NCBI RefSeq assembly: GCF_003862475.1
Contig: NZ_RRCO01000001.1
Location: forward strand, 372,001-436,000
Length of the DNA stretch: 64,000 bases
Direction of reading: 5' to 3'
From: Lachnoanaerobaculum gingivalis
GTDB taxonomy: Bacteria > Bacillota > Clostridia > Lachnospirales > Lachnospiraceae
A model generated the notes under the pieces. The model did no database searches and was not told where the DNA came from. It was given only the letters and a program-made list of their open reading frames with translations. How positions within the stretch are numbered: position 1 is the stretch's first letter; each line of letters opens with the position of its first letter. A program made the translations under genes and the position numbers. Below, piece after piece: positions 18,395-27,399 of the stretch.

Positions 18395-18820
18395 TCAAAA
18401 TAAATTCACTCTATTCACGATACATTTTTTAATATATTCAAACACAATACTCGGCGATCTGATAAAGTCCTCCTTTGGTTTTCTTATTTTTTCCTTACCG
18501 GAATCATAAACACGTATATAAGAATCATCATTATAAACTGATATGTAATCATCAATCTTTACGAATAATTCCTTAGCATTATCCTGAACTTTTAAATTAT
18601 CTTGAATTCTACGTAATTCATATACTAATCTGTAATCTGCCTCTGACCTGATATTAAATAGTTCAAAAGTTGATTTGCTATTATGTAGTAGGAATGAATT
18701 GCTATATCTTGGACGGTACACCCAATCTCTCTCAATTTCTTCAGTATGATAATACTCATGTATCTTGCTATATGTGTACTTAGCTTGACGCTTACTTTTA
18801 AGCAATAAAAAAGGAAGCAT
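18395..18820 (-). CDS. Hypothetical protein
   Basis: A 141-residue frame, rich in charged and aromatic residues, has no membrane segment and no family that I recognise. The start is uncertain: AGAGGAAGG lies 16 bp before the ATG used here and better serves an overlapping ATG (MADASFF) in another frame that stops after nine codons. The N-terminus may therefore be frameshifted. It sits among decayed genes and may itself be a remnant. Confidence 0.4.
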   Translation of the reverse strand: MLPFLLLKSKRQAKYTYSKIHEYYHTEEIERDWVYRPRYSNSFLLHNSKSTFELFNIRSEADYRLVYELRRIQDNLKVQDNAKELFVKIDDYISVYNDDSYIRVYDSGKEKIRKPKEDFIRSPSIVFEYIKKCIVNRVNLF

Positions 18821-18868
18821 CGGCCATTTGCTTTACCTTCCTCTTTTTATAACTCACTTTTAAAAAAT

Positions 18869-19195
18869 TTATTTTTTTACTAAGCGAACTGAACAACTGT
18901 ATATTAAAGACAGCAGTACTGTAATCAATATACGAATTATAATATGAGGCAATTGTAAATTTCCAACTATATAACCGGTAAAAATTACCAATGGAATCAT
19001 TAACACTAAGGAAAGATATACAAGCCATGGTAAGTTCGTGACTGTAGCCGAAATCAACAAAATAGCTCCGATAAAATATAGCACGTGAATGCTTTGAAAA
19101 CCTGTCTCTTTCATTTCCGCAATCACTGCAATAATAGTCAGAATTGCATACAATGCGATAAATGCTCTAGAAAAAATATTAAGTACAATTTTCAA
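18869..19195 (-). CDS. Small four-helix membrane protein
   Basis: A 108-residue protein with four hydrophobic segments (about residues 10-27, 37-54, 57-75 and 85-103) and a C-terminal RLVKK, so it is an integral membrane protein. AGGAGG lies close upstream of the start. No family is recognised. It is followed by the hypothetical gene and preceded by a CPBP protease gene in the same direction, and may share a transcript with them. Confidence 0.55.
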   Translation of the reverse strand: MKIVLNIFSRAFIALYAILTIIAVIAEMKETGFQSIHVLYFIGAILLISATVTNLPWLVYLSLVLMIPLVIFTGYIVGNLQLPHIIIRILITVLLSLIYSCSVRLVKK

Positions 19196-19276
19196 TTTTC
19201 TTCCTCCTTTTGAATAAAATTATAAGCAAAACTTTTATATCTTAACAATTCGATTGTAATTAAACTAAGTTATTTG

Positions 19277-19942
19277 TTATGATTTATATATAGGTAACAT
19301 TATCATCATATATGAAATTGAATTATATCCTATATGAGCAAGGATACAAGAAAATATAGAATCAGTATAAAAATAAAGCAAACCTAAAATTATGCCACAT
19401 ATAAATGAAGGTACTATTTGAGCGATATTAAAATGAAGTATTGAAAAAAGTGTGGCAGATATAAGTAGGGCAACAATTTTCCCATAGTTTGTGGAAAGAC
19501 CATCAAGCAAGAATCCTCTCATTAAAACTTCCTCAAAAATAGGTGCAAAGATACAAAAATCGAGAAAACTGACAATCGGCGATATCTTTATTAAACGTAT
19601 AATTTGTTGATAGTTTTCTTTACTTGATGGAAATAAATCTTCAAATATGGGATCTAATCCCTTATCTAAAAGGAAATAAAATAATACAGAACACCCTAAC
19701 GCTAATGTTATTCCTATAAAGGAAATATTTGAAAACAATTGTATTTTGAAATTTGTTTTTGTCATAAGTAAATTAAGAAATATCGCCATACATAGAACAA
19801 CAGTGATTAAGTTTAAAACTCTACTTTGTTCAGGTGCAATCTTCCTCCATATTGAAATATCAAGAATTGTATACAGAACCATAAAACCAAACCAAATAAG
19901 TACCCAGAGAACGCCTTTTCCAATAGATATTCTATTACTCAT
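19277..19942 (-). CDS. CPBP-family intramembrane metalloprotease
   Basis: This 221-residue multi-pass membrane protein is of the CPBP/Abi (CAAX protease and bacteriocin-processing) family. Motif 1 EEVLMRG, motif 2 in FSILHFN, and the final helix CILAHIGYNS supply the expected Glu, Arg and His residues. The start is set at 19942 (MSNRISIGKG), with AGGAG seven bases upstream; the longer frame lacks a ribosome binding site. Members process peptides or give self-immunity to bacteriocins in Gram-positives. No bacteriocin gene is seen nearby, so the role is open. Confidence 0.8.
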   Translation of the reverse strand: MSNRISIGKGVLWVLIWFGFMVLYTILDISIWRKIAPEQSRVLNLITVVLCMAIFLNLLMTKTNFKIQLFSNISFIGITLALGCSVLFYFLLDKGLDPIFEDLFPSSKENYQQIIRLIKISPIVSFLDFCIFAPIFEEVLMRGFLLDGLSTNYGKIVALLISATLFSILHFNIAQIVPSFICGIILGLLYFYTDSIFSCILAHIGYNSISYMMIMLPIYKS

Positions 19943-20034
19943 ATAATCACTTCTCCTAGTATCAAACAAAAATAAAATTCTGATTTCATATTCATTCACT
20001 ATCCTTTTTGTCATACAATCAACTTACTCGCAAG

Positions 20035-20300
20035 TTGGCAATTCTTTCAATGGCGTAATTAGGAACTTTAGTAATAACTTCTTCTTTTTCATATTCGATT
20101 TTCAAATCCAGTCTAAGTACGCCCATTACATTAAACTGATGCTCTATTAAACAGTTCAATAGTTCCAATTGCTTTTAATGAAACCTTATCAATGATAACC
20201 CAACGAACGAACCATTTTGTCTGATATTTTATCACTATAAACTTCAAGTAAATCATCTACATCAGCTTTATCTACAAATCGAAGTGAAAATTAGTCCTCC
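20035..20300 (-). pseudogene. GNAT acetyltransferase remnant
   Basis: Translating the minus strand in shifting frames gives FRFVDKADVDDLLEVYSDKI-like, VRWVIIDKVSLKAIGTIELF and GVLRLDLKIEYEKEEVI followed by VPNYAIERIANLR. This is the order seen in a GNAT-family N-acetyltransferase. Internal deletions, stops and frameshifts show that it is dead. Confidence 0.65.
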
Positions 20301-20345
20301 CAGCTAATATATCTTACCTTAAATCTGTTATATATTATAACATTT

Positions 20346-20990
20346 TTAAGTCATTTTTTCTATATCAACTTTATGTGGAACTTGACAGTTACCTATAAAA
20401 TTAAAGTACACATCAACTTGTTGTTTTCTGTATTTTCCTTGTCTTCCCCCTATTGCTTCATGGACTACTACTTTTTCTATATACTCATTTATCGTTGGTA
20501 CTGTCAGTTCCTCAATAACGATATATTTTTCTATCATTTCTATAAATGTGTTTTACGACCTTTGCGCTCTCTTTATCGACAAGTAGCTCCTGTTTGTTCT
20601 TTGGTTTTCTAAAATAGCCGTATGTAACGCTTGGCGATACTCTTTTGCCCTCTTCCATTCTTGCTCTAAAGATGGATTGTATTTTTCTTGAGGTAATCTC
20701 TGCCAAACCTACTCATATCTTTAACTATCACAGTAGATACTTTGTTTTCTTCTACTGCTTTTATAATATTTTGAAATCCCTCCCTATCAAAGGTTGTTCC
20801 GCTTACTCCGTCATCGGTATAGTGATAGATATTTACAAGGCTATTTCTTCATAGCTTTCAAGCAGTTGATTTCGATTGGTAATGGAATTGCTTTTTCCTT
20901 GCATTTCATTATCATGAACGATACCGTTCTTCTCACAGAATTCATGAAACAAACTCATTAGCTTTTTATTGTTTATGTTGTTCGCTACAT
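20346..20990 (-). pseudogene. Degenerate large serine recombinase (TnpX/TndX type)
   Basis: The fragments read in order on the minus strand as YTDDGVSGTTFDREGFQNII, VSTVIVKDMSRFGRDYLK, then EITSRKIQSIFRARMEEGKR, VTYGYFRKPKNKQELLVDKE and SAKVVKHIYRNDRK. These are the catalytic-domain end and recombinase domain of a TnpX/TndX-like serine recombinase. Frameshifts, missing segments and the lost N-terminal catalytic Ser show that it is inactive. It marks an older integration here, separate from the intact recombinase at 28891. Confidence 0.78.
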
Positions 20991-21003
20991 AATTGTTTTC
21001 ATA

Positions 21004-21526
21004 TTATCTGATGTATCTTTCTTTCAGCTTTGGAAATTTTTCATCCAACTGCAAATAATAATATTCTCTATTTCCCTCTCTGAGTGTAAGTCCCATTCCA
21101 AAGCATATTATTCCAAACACTTTTGCTTCCTTGCAATAATTTAAAATACCAATTATATTTTCCTCCGTATCGTTAATACATGGCAGTATCGGAGTTAGCA
21201 AAACAACTGTTGGTATTCCCTCATCACGCAATATTTTTAAAGCTTCAACCCTTTCTTTTGTTGTTGAAACATTAGGCTCTATTTTTTCACAAAGTTCTTC
21301 ATCATAAGTTGTTAATGTCATTTGAATTATACATTTTTCGCTTTCGTTTTAGGCTCTCTTCCAAAAGACTGATTCCATTTTCTTTTACTTCTACATCTTC
21401 AAATTTATGATTCATCTGATAGCATTTACTTCTTGAGTAGCAATAAATACAGTCATAAGTGCAACCTCTAAACAAATTCATTCCATTTTTTGAAGAAAGT
21501 ATTCCTTTTGCTTTTGTAAAATGCAC
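21004..21526 (-). pseudogene. Radical SAM protein (SPL-like) with internal deletion
   Basis: The N-terminal frame (21302-21526) has GMNLFRGCTYDCIYCYSRSKC, holding the CxxxCxxC cluster of radical SAM proteins in the spore-photoproduct-lyase-like group. The C-terminal part (21004-21321) is in another frame (TLTTYDEELCEKIEPNV, VLLTPILPCINDTEENI). The central barrel region between them is missing, so the gene is broken. Confidence 0.75.
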
Positions 21527-21539
21527 TTTACTACCCCAA

Positions 21540-22082
21540 TTATTTTGACTTACAGTTTTTCTGATGAGCCTTTAGCTTTTTCATTGCCCAATCATAATGA
21601 CTTGCAGTCGCACTCACAAAATAGGAACCCAGCGTACTCCCTCCAACCCATTTATATACACCTTTTGAAAAAAGTTCTTCGTTTGTAAAGGTTTCAGCCA
21701 ACTGTAAAACATCGCTATGGGATTTATGAAACATTTTAGTTGCATTTTCAAGAGAAGTATTTTGATGTTTTTTCCAAAACTCCACATTCATATCACCATA
21801 AGTTTTCCAGTTATATGGTTCAGGCAAAAATGGTTTTTCTTCGCCCTTTTGATTGGAATGTACCCAATTCAAAATAAGCTGATGCCATTCATAGAGATGT
21901 ATTAAAACATCTCTTAGATTTTTATCTCTTTTCCAATGGGCTTCTTTTTTCTTTTCCTCTTTTGAAAAATCAAATGGTGTATTTAACTCTTCCTCAGTCA
22001 TCTTTGAAATAAGTAAATCTAACTTTTCATAGTTTTCTTTAGCAGCAATCATTAAATCCTTTTTTGTCGTCGGTCTTGACAT
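21540..22082 (-). CDS. ClbS/DfsB-family four-helix protein
   Basis: This 180-residue protein is of the ClbS/DfsB (DUF1706) family: MSRPTTKKDLMIAAKENYEKL, LRDVLIHLYEWHQLILNWV near residue 60, and a C-terminal ATASHYDWAMKKLKAH. The His residues sit where DinB-like folds carry them. ClbS itself protects E. coli from colibactin, while most members have no known role. It begins 12 bp after the stop of the GyrI-like gene, with an AGGAGG site, so the two are one operon behind the operator at 22758. Confidence 0.85.
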   Translation of the reverse strand: MSRPTTKKDLMIAAKENYEKLDLLISKMTEEELNTPFDFSKEEKKKEAHWKRDKNLRDVLIHLYEWHQLILNWVHSNQKGEEKPFLPEPYNWKTYGDMNVEFWKKHQNTSLENATKMFHKSHSDVLQLAETFTNEELFSKGVYKWVGGSTLGSYFVSATASHYDWAMKKLKAHQKNCKSK

Positions 22083-22094
22083 AACAAATTCCTC

Positions 22095-22709
22095 CTATTT
22101 CACTGAATATCTTAATATAGTTTTTTGTTTTTCTTCTGATGTCCTGTTTTTATTACTTAGGTATATTTCTTTATGAAAACCACCTATTCTTGTAAGATCA
22201 AGTTTTCTTGCAAATTCATTCATCAGTTCAAATGATTTTGGCTCATCATCATAACTTCCAACATGCAAAATATGGATAGATTTACCCTCTTCTATTTCTC
22301 TAAAACTTATCTCATCATACAATGCGTTGGGCTTTTTCTTTTTTATATTCTCAAGTGCCTTTGTGAATATCTCTTGTGTAATAAAATCAGGTTGCCTAAT
22401 CATCAATGTGTATTCCAATTTGTTTTTATCAAGCTCTTCTTCATTTACTTTTTTCCAAAAGCCTTCTAATGGATATACCGTAAAATCTGTAATCTCGTTA
22501 TCAGTTTTATTTTTCATTACATTTTTAAACAACATTTTAATGGCATAGGCAAGAGAATATAATGCGGATATTCTGTCTGAGAAATCCACTTCATTCGGAT
22601 TTCCTCTACCTTTTAGCAAAATAAATTTTTGCTTTGGCACTTCTACAATGATAGGTGTTTGCTTTACACCATAAAGATCTTTTTCTTGTTTTCTCCATTC
22701 ATATTTCAT
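22095..22709 (-). CDS. GyrI-like small-molecule-binding protein
   Basis: This 204-residue protein has a GyrI-like effector-binding fold (KYEWRKQEKDLYGVKQTPIIVEVPKQKFILLKGRGNPNE; ILHVGSYDDEPKSFELMNEFA; GGFHKEIYLSN). Stand-alone GyrI-like proteins bind or hydrolyse hydrophobic toxic compounds. It has a GGGAGG ribosome binding site and leads a two-gene operon with the DfsB-like gene. An operator-like palindrome overlaps its promoter region, downstream of a YafY-type regulator. A role in xenobiotic response is inference. Confidence 0.82.
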   Translation of the reverse strand: MKYEWRKQEKDLYGVKQTPIIVEVPKQKFILLKGRGNPNEVDFSDRISALYSLAYAIKMLFKNVMKNKTDNEITDFTVYPLEGFWKKVNEEELDKNKLEYTLMIRQPDFITQEIFTKALENIKKKKPNALYDEISFREIEEGKSIHILHVGSYDDEPKSFELMNEFARKLDLTRIGGFHKEIYLSNKNRTSEEKQKTILRYSVK

Positions 22710-22757
22710 TATCCGGTCCTCCCTTTACATTTGGTTAATTTTATTATACAAGAATGT

Positions 22758-22778
22758 ACTTGACACCATTTGTCAAGT
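22758..22778. promoter_or_regulatory. Operator palindrome before the GyrI/DfsB operon
   Basis: ACTTGACA-N5-TGTCAAGT is a perfect 8-bp inverted repeat, with a TATAAT -10 box just downstream on the minus strand. A near-copy lies before the regulator gene (23229-23249). Identical spacing to the -10 box in both cases suggests one regulator acting on both. Confidence 0.6.
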
Positions 22779-23193
22779 TATATATTTTTCTGCCATTTTA
22801 TTTATCATTTCTTTAATCTGCCTCCGTATCTCTTTCGGCTCTAATACTTCTGCCCCATCTCCGAAAGAAAAAATATAAGAGTGCAGAAAGTTTTGTCAGA
22901 ACTTTATTTTCATATTGTTTTGTTGCATTATCCAAGCCTTGAATAGCTAACATAATTTGCTGTTTCTCATTTTCAGAAAGCAGTGATTTACTAAGAACAA
23001 AATCTTTGTCAATTTCTATTCCACCGCCCTTTCCCTGCAACGCATAGATAGGAATACCGGCACTGCTGATGGAGTCAATATCTCTATAAATTGTTCTGAC
23101 CGATACTTCAAATTTATCTGCAAGTTCACTTGCTGTAACTTTTCCTTTTTCTAAAATATAATATAGTATCCTAAATAGCCTATTATCTTTCAT
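22773..23193 (-). pseudogene. YafY/WYL-type regulator with deleted WYL domain
   Basis: The N-terminal DeoR-like helix-turn-helix is intact (GKVTASELADKFEVSVRTIYRDIDSI). After about residue 105 the WYL effector domain is missing. The reading frame passes into LSALLYFFFRRWGRSIRAERDTEAD and stops. In the next frame the true C-terminus of the family is visible (FSFGDGAEVLEPKEIRRQIK...NKMAEKYIT, stop at 22773). An internal deletion of about 170 codons with frameshift explains this. The 126-residue product could still bind DNA but not sense its ligand. Confidence 0.75.
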
Positions 23194-23228
23194 TTTTTAA
23201 TATCTCCTACATTTATTATACTACAATA

Positions 23229-23249
23229 ACTTGACATCTATTGTCATCT
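23229..23249. promoter_or_regulatory. Operator-like palindrome before the YafY-type regulator
   Basis: ACTTGACA-N5-TGTCATCT has six of eight arm bases symmetric and matches the operator at 22758-22778. A TATAAT box follows at the same distance on the minus strand. Autoregulation is likely. Confidence 0.5.
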
Positions 23250-23363
23250 TGTAAGATGTTTTTTCAAATCATGACAATACTACTCATATCTCTTATTTAT
23301 ATTTATAAAATTAATCAAATTCCACTTCTCACAAAGCTCTCTCATGTAATTTTTTCTAATAAA

Positions 23364-25424
23364 GGGGCTGTCGGGAAATACTGAATTTTAATCCCTACAG
23401 AACTAAATAGAAATATCCTGACAAATACAAGGCATTTTGGCTTTGTGACTTTGTCAGGATATTTTGTTTTTCTATTATACTGTCTATTTTTGGGCATAAA
23501 AACCCCTTGGCTGAAATTTTACTTTTGCATTTTTTACTATGCTGTTTTCTCCTGTGCTTTCCCTTCAAATTTCTTTAGTTTTGCGTAGAGAAAACGATGA
23601 TATTTATTTATATTTCTTCCTATTGCAAAAAGCATAAATTCTTTATATACCTTATCTGAAGAACGATAGTTAAAGCGTCGGAAATCTTCATTTTCTTTAA
23701 TATCTCCAAAATGACCTTCTGTTTGAATAGAGCGTGTCTGTCGTTTCAGAATACCTTTTTCACTCTGTATGTTAGCATGTGACTTCTCTCGAAGCTCTTC
23801 CCATACTTCATTGATCTTCATCACTTTGTTCTTATCAACATCTTTATCAGGATTATATTTGTATAAGCATTTAGACTTATGTTCACATCCACTACAGTCT
23901 GAACATCCATATACTTCATATGTTTGTGTATAACCATTCTGTTCTTTCTTTTCAGTGTTGATATGTCTCAGTTCACGACCGTCATGACAGATATAGACTT
24001 GTTCATCCTCAAATACCATTGTCTTCATGTTGTAGTATTTACCTATATCTTTACTGTATGCTCTTGTTTTTCTTTTCTCATGATCCTGCAGTTTTATATA
24101 ACTGTCTATCTTATTTTCTTTTAGATATAAGAGATTTTTCTCACTACAATAACCGCTGTCTGCTGTCACTTCTTCAAGTACTTCTCCAAATGCTTCCTTA
24201 TGCTTTTCAAGGACCGGAATTAATGTATTATAATCTGTACGATCATTACTTACATAACTATGTACAATAAAATAATTCTCTACTGCTATCTGTACATTGT
24301 ATGCCGGCTTTAGCTGCCCATTCAGCATATGATCTTCCTTCATTCGCATAAAGGTTGCTTCCAAATCAGTTTTGGAATAGCTGTTTCTATCTTTCCCCAT
24401 AATCTCAAAGCATTCTTTATAGTGCATTAATCGCTGTCCACAATGTTCAAGTTCTTCATAGAGTTGTTGAAGTTTTGGCTTTCTCTTGCCCTTTCCGTTA
24501 ACAAATACAATACCTTCTCCGTCAGCAATAGTCATAAGATTTTTCTGAAGCTTAAGTATTTCAATAGGCGAGCAGTTATCAATCTCTATAATACGGTTAT
24601 TGGATAACTTTTTATGTTTTGTAATCTTTCTTTTTCTGTTCTTTTCAATAATATCTCTAACTCTATCAATCCCGTCAATCACAAACATTTGTGCATTTCC
24701 AAGCTCGTACTTTTCGCCAAATCCATTATCTTTTATAAAAGAATTATAGCTTGAATAAAGCTTATCAATAGAATCTAGAAGACCTGCAAGATGATAATTA
24801 ATGCTTCCACGCCATACAAAAGTATAACGATTAGCATTAGCTTCTATTTTCGTTCCATCAATAAACAATTCTTTTAATGTTACAAATCCTTCTTTTTGTA
24901 ATCGTCTCATAAACTGATAGTTTAAGTCATCCAGGATATCTGAAGTAAGTTTCTTACTTTTAAAATCATAAAAAGCATCTCTTTTAGGCTTCCTCCCTTG
25001 AGTAAGCCAGATAAAAGCAATATCTCTTTCACATAAATCCACAATACGATCAATAGAGCGTATTCCTCGCATATTTGCATAAGTAATAACTGCATACATC
25101 ATGATCGGGTTGTACCCTGTTCTTCCCTTGTCCGAACAATTGGCTAACAGTCCGGAAAAATCTAAATCCTCCATAACTTTTTTTAGGGTATAGACTGGAT
25201 CGTCATTGGGTAAACTCAATTCATATAAGCTAAAGTTGATTTTCTGTTGACCTATTTCAAAAAAGTCGTTATAATAATTAACTGTGAGCATAGTTACATT
25301 ATAACATGTAACGGAGAAAGATGGTTGTCGTTAGCCATCTTTTTTTATGTAAAAATTTAGGGAGGAGTGACTCATCATGAGTTACTCCTCCCTCTTTTAT
25401 GGCTGTCATTTCCCGACAGCCCCC
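23364..25424 (-). mobile_element. IS1182-family insertion sequence, complete
   Basis: An element of about 2061 bp is bounded by perfect 16-bp inverted repeats (GGGGCTGTCGGGAAAT). A strong hairpin terminator follows the transposase (23412-23464, AATATCCTGACAAA/TTTGTCAGGATATT). Two subterminal hairpins lie at the other end (25318-25341 and 25361-25394). No obvious target duplication of useful length was identified by eye. Confidence 0.88.
23537..25291 (-). CDS. IS1182-family transposase
   Basis: This is a 584-residue DDE transposase. The N-terminal DUF772-type domain runs to about residue 110 (GYNPIMMYAVITYANMRGIRS). The catalytic segments are ELFIDGTKIEANANRYTF near 145, EVTADSGYCSEKNLLYL near 385 and RSIQTEGHFGDIKENEDFRRF near 535. 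A zinc-finger-like CSDCSGCEHKSKCLY lies before the last segment. It is full length, so the element may be mobile. A degraded relative with the same start (MLTVTYYNDFF) lies at 28696 on plus. Confidence 0.92.
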   Translation of the reverse strand: MLTVNYYNDFFEIGQQKINFSLYELSLPNDDPVYTLKKVMEDLDFSGLLANCSDKGRTGYNPIMMYAVITYANMRGIRSIDRIVDLCERDIAFIWLTQGRKPKRDAFYDFKSKKLTSDILDDLNYQFMRRLQKEGFVTLKELFIDGTKIEANANRYTFVWRGSINYHLAGLLDSIDKLYSSYNSFIKDNGFGEKYELGNAQMFVIDGIDRVRDIIEKNRKRKITKHKKLSNNRIIEIDNCSPIEILKLQKNLMTIADGEGIVFVNGKGKRKPKLQQLYEELEHCGQRLMHYKECFEIMGKDRNSYSKTDLEATFMRMKEDHMLNGQLKPAYNVQIAVENYFIVHSYVSNDRTDYNTLIPVLEKHKEAFGEVLEEVTADSGYCSEKNLLYLKENKIDSYIKLQDHEKRKTRAYSKDIGKYYNMKTMVFEDEQVYICHDGRELRHINTEKKEQNGYTQTYEVYGCSDCSGCEHKSKCLYKYNPDKDVDKNKVMKINEVWEELREKSHANIQSEKGILKRQTRSIQTEGHFGDIKENEDFRRFNYRSSDKVYKEFMLFAIGRNINKYHRFLYAKLKKFEGKAQEKTA

Positions 25425-25577
25425 ATATCTTCAGTATTTAGTTTTGCTCAATAGGAAAACGTAAGTTATTAAATTTCCTTTGCTTTTGCGTAGCGTTCTT
25501 TTCCCCACCAATTAGGCATCAATTATATTAAGAGCTGCCACCCTTTCTGCACATAGATTCAGTACTCCACTACAACT

Positions 25578-25796
25578 CTAAATGCAAAGTTCAACAAAGA
25601 TTTCTCCATTCTCTGCTTCCGGAGCACATACCACATGGTAAGCATATACAAAGGGAGAAGTGTCTTCGGAATGATACTGCTCCTTTGCCTTTTCATACAT
25701 TTTTTTCCAAAGCCCCTTCTGTTGCAGCAGTGTTGCCCTTTTTTCATCATACATATATAAAACCTGTACTTTGCTTTCCGCAATGCAAACCGGTAT
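25578..25796 (-). pseudogene. Gene remnant directly after the flavodoxin stop
   Basis: Past the flavodoxin stop, the same frame stays open for 72 codons (IPVCIAESKVQVLYMYDEKR...YHVVCAPEAENGEIFVELCI). It has no start codon or ribosome binding site of its own. The sequence is well formed and protein-like, so it is probably the 3' end of a lost gene joined to the flavodoxin by a deletion. I do not recognise the family. Confidence 0.4.
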
Positions 25797-26258
25797 TTAC
25801 ACATTATTTTTCAACCATGTTTGTAGTTCATCAAAACTGTAATCGCCTTTTAATGCTATTCCATCTTTAATTATTGAATTTTTACATTCCTTTTTATAAT
25901 CTTCAATCATTCTCCCAAAACCGCCTCCACCATGCGTACAAAACGGAATGATTGTCTTTCCGCTCAGATCAACCTTTCTTAAAAACGATAACACGGGTGG
26001 GGCAAAAGTCTTGAGCCAATTTGGAGAACCGATAAAAATCACTTCAACATTTTCAATATCTTCCACTCCTTGAATAAGAGTAGGACAGTATCCTTTTTCT
26101 ATTTCTTCTCTTACTTCTTTTACAGCTGTATTATATGAAAATGAATAGGGCTTTTGTGGCTTCAGTTCTCTCAAATCTCCATCAGTAATCAAGGCAATAT
26201 CTTCCGCTAATCTTCTTGTTATTCCCGAGTATGAATAATATACAATTAAATGATGCAA
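25797..26258 (-). CDS. Flavodoxin-family protein
   Basis: This 153-residue flavodoxin-like protein has the FMN phosphate loop YYSYSGITRRLAE near residue 8, IFIGSPNWLKTFAPPV near 78 for the isoalloxazine loop, and PFCTHGGGGFGRMIED near 107. The Flavodoxin_4 type acts in small-molecule redox reactions. It starts with TTG, seven bases after GGGAGG. The gene lies 36 bp after an AraC-type regulator with a GyrI-like domain, in the same direction, so the two probably form an operon. Confidence 0.85.
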   Translation of the reverse strand: MHHLIVYYSYSGITRRLAEDIALITDGDLRELKPQKPYSFSYNTAVKEVREEIEKGYCPTLIQGVEDIENVEVIFIGSPNWLKTFAPPVLSFLRKVDLSGKTIIPFCTHGGGGFGRMIEDYKKECKNSIIKDGIALKGDYSFDELQTWLKNNV

Positions 26259-26294
26259 GAAATCACCTCCCTTTTTATAATTATATAATTTAAA

Positions 26295-27137
26295 TCAAGC
26301 TTTTGTTATTGGAATCCAAAGTTCCATTTTGTAATCTTTGCTATACATATCACCCTTGTAATAATATTCAAAGTCAGGGCTTCCTGAATGTATATAACCA
26401 TGTTCTGGAAAGAATACTTCCATAACATATTTCCATCCTTTATGTATACAATCAGGAACTTCTCCATTAAGCTCCACAATGGCGTACTCTGCTTCATTAA
26501 CTTCCAAAACATATAGCCCCATGTTTTTTGCCCTATCTACATCTGTAATAATGTAGCCTGCAATATAATTGATAGTACCGGGACTTTCTACATCATAACA
26601 AACACCTACAGTTTGTCCTCTTCCCAGACTTGCAAGCTCATCATGGCTATATTTTTCGTATAGCTTATCCCAGACACTCGAACATAATGATGAATTAATG
26701 TTTTGTTCATTTACACCTGCGACTATAAATGCTTTTTTCTTTTGAATTGTAATATTCATGCTTCTTCCTCCTTTTACACTTAGTGCCAACTGCACTCGTG
26801 AAACTAATTTAAACGGTTTTCCATTTCTTACCTCGGAAGGAGTAAATCCATGAAAATTCTTGAATGCAGTCCCAAATGAATCAGATGATTCATATCCGAA
26901 TTTGAATGCAATATCAATTATCTTTTTATCCGTATCTCTTAATATAATCGCAGCTTCCGTCAGTCTTCTACTCCTTAAATATTCTGAGAGTGTTGTTTCC
27001 GTTAGAATAGAAAACAAACGACTGAACATAGAGTAAGAATATCCCGATAACATATTTACTTTCTTTTCATCAATTCCATCATCAAGAACCGTTTCAAGGT
27101 AATCAATCGTATTGTTAAACGATTTTATGATATTCAC
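26295..27137 (-). CDS. AraC-family regulator with GyrI-like effector domain
   Basis: This 280-residue transcription factor has an N-terminal pair of AraC helix-turn-helix motifs (residues ~10-105: LSEYLRSRRLTEAAIILRD, DIAFKFGYESSDSFGTAFKNFHGFTPSEVR). A C-terminal GyrI-like ligand-binding domain (residues ~125-280) ends FEYYYKGDMYSKDYKMELWIPI. Start is GTG, nine bases after AGGAG. Rob- and BmrR-type proteins share this logic and sense hydrophobic compounds. It may regulate itself and the flavodoxin downstream. Confidence 0.87.
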   Translation of the reverse strand: MNIIKSFNNTIDYLETVLDDGIDEKKVNMLSGYSYSMFSRLFSILTETTLSEYLRSRRLTEAAIILRDTDKKIIDIAFKFGYESSDSFGTAFKNFHGFTPSEVRNGKPFKLVSRVQLALSVKGGRSMNITIQKKKAFIVAGVNEQNINSSLCSSVWDKLYEKYSHDELASLGRGQTVGVCYDVESPGTINYIAGYIITDVDRAKNMGLYVLEVNEAEYAIVELNGEVPDCIHKGWKYVMEVFFPEHGYIHSGSPDFEYYYKGDMYSKDYKMELWIPITKA

Positions 27138-27399
27138 TTCTTTTTTCTCCTATCTCTTGGTTTATCTTAGTATATAGGAATATGCATTTTCCCACCCTAC
27201 AATATTCGTACAGAATTTATAGATTTAATTCGATTGAATTTTTTGTAAAAGCTTATCCTATATGTTTTCATGAAAGCTCGGATATCCTTATATGTATGTG
27301 CCATTGCTCCTGAAACTCTGAGCCCGGTTTATTGGACCAATGACATAAAAGTTCAATATTGTTTTTATTGATAAGGTGTTTTTTCCACTGTAAGATAAA

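Noticed and set aside
20346-20990. Second functional integrase
   Set aside because: Serine-recombinase motifs are recognisable but spread over several frames with missing catalytic start, so it is a pseudogene.
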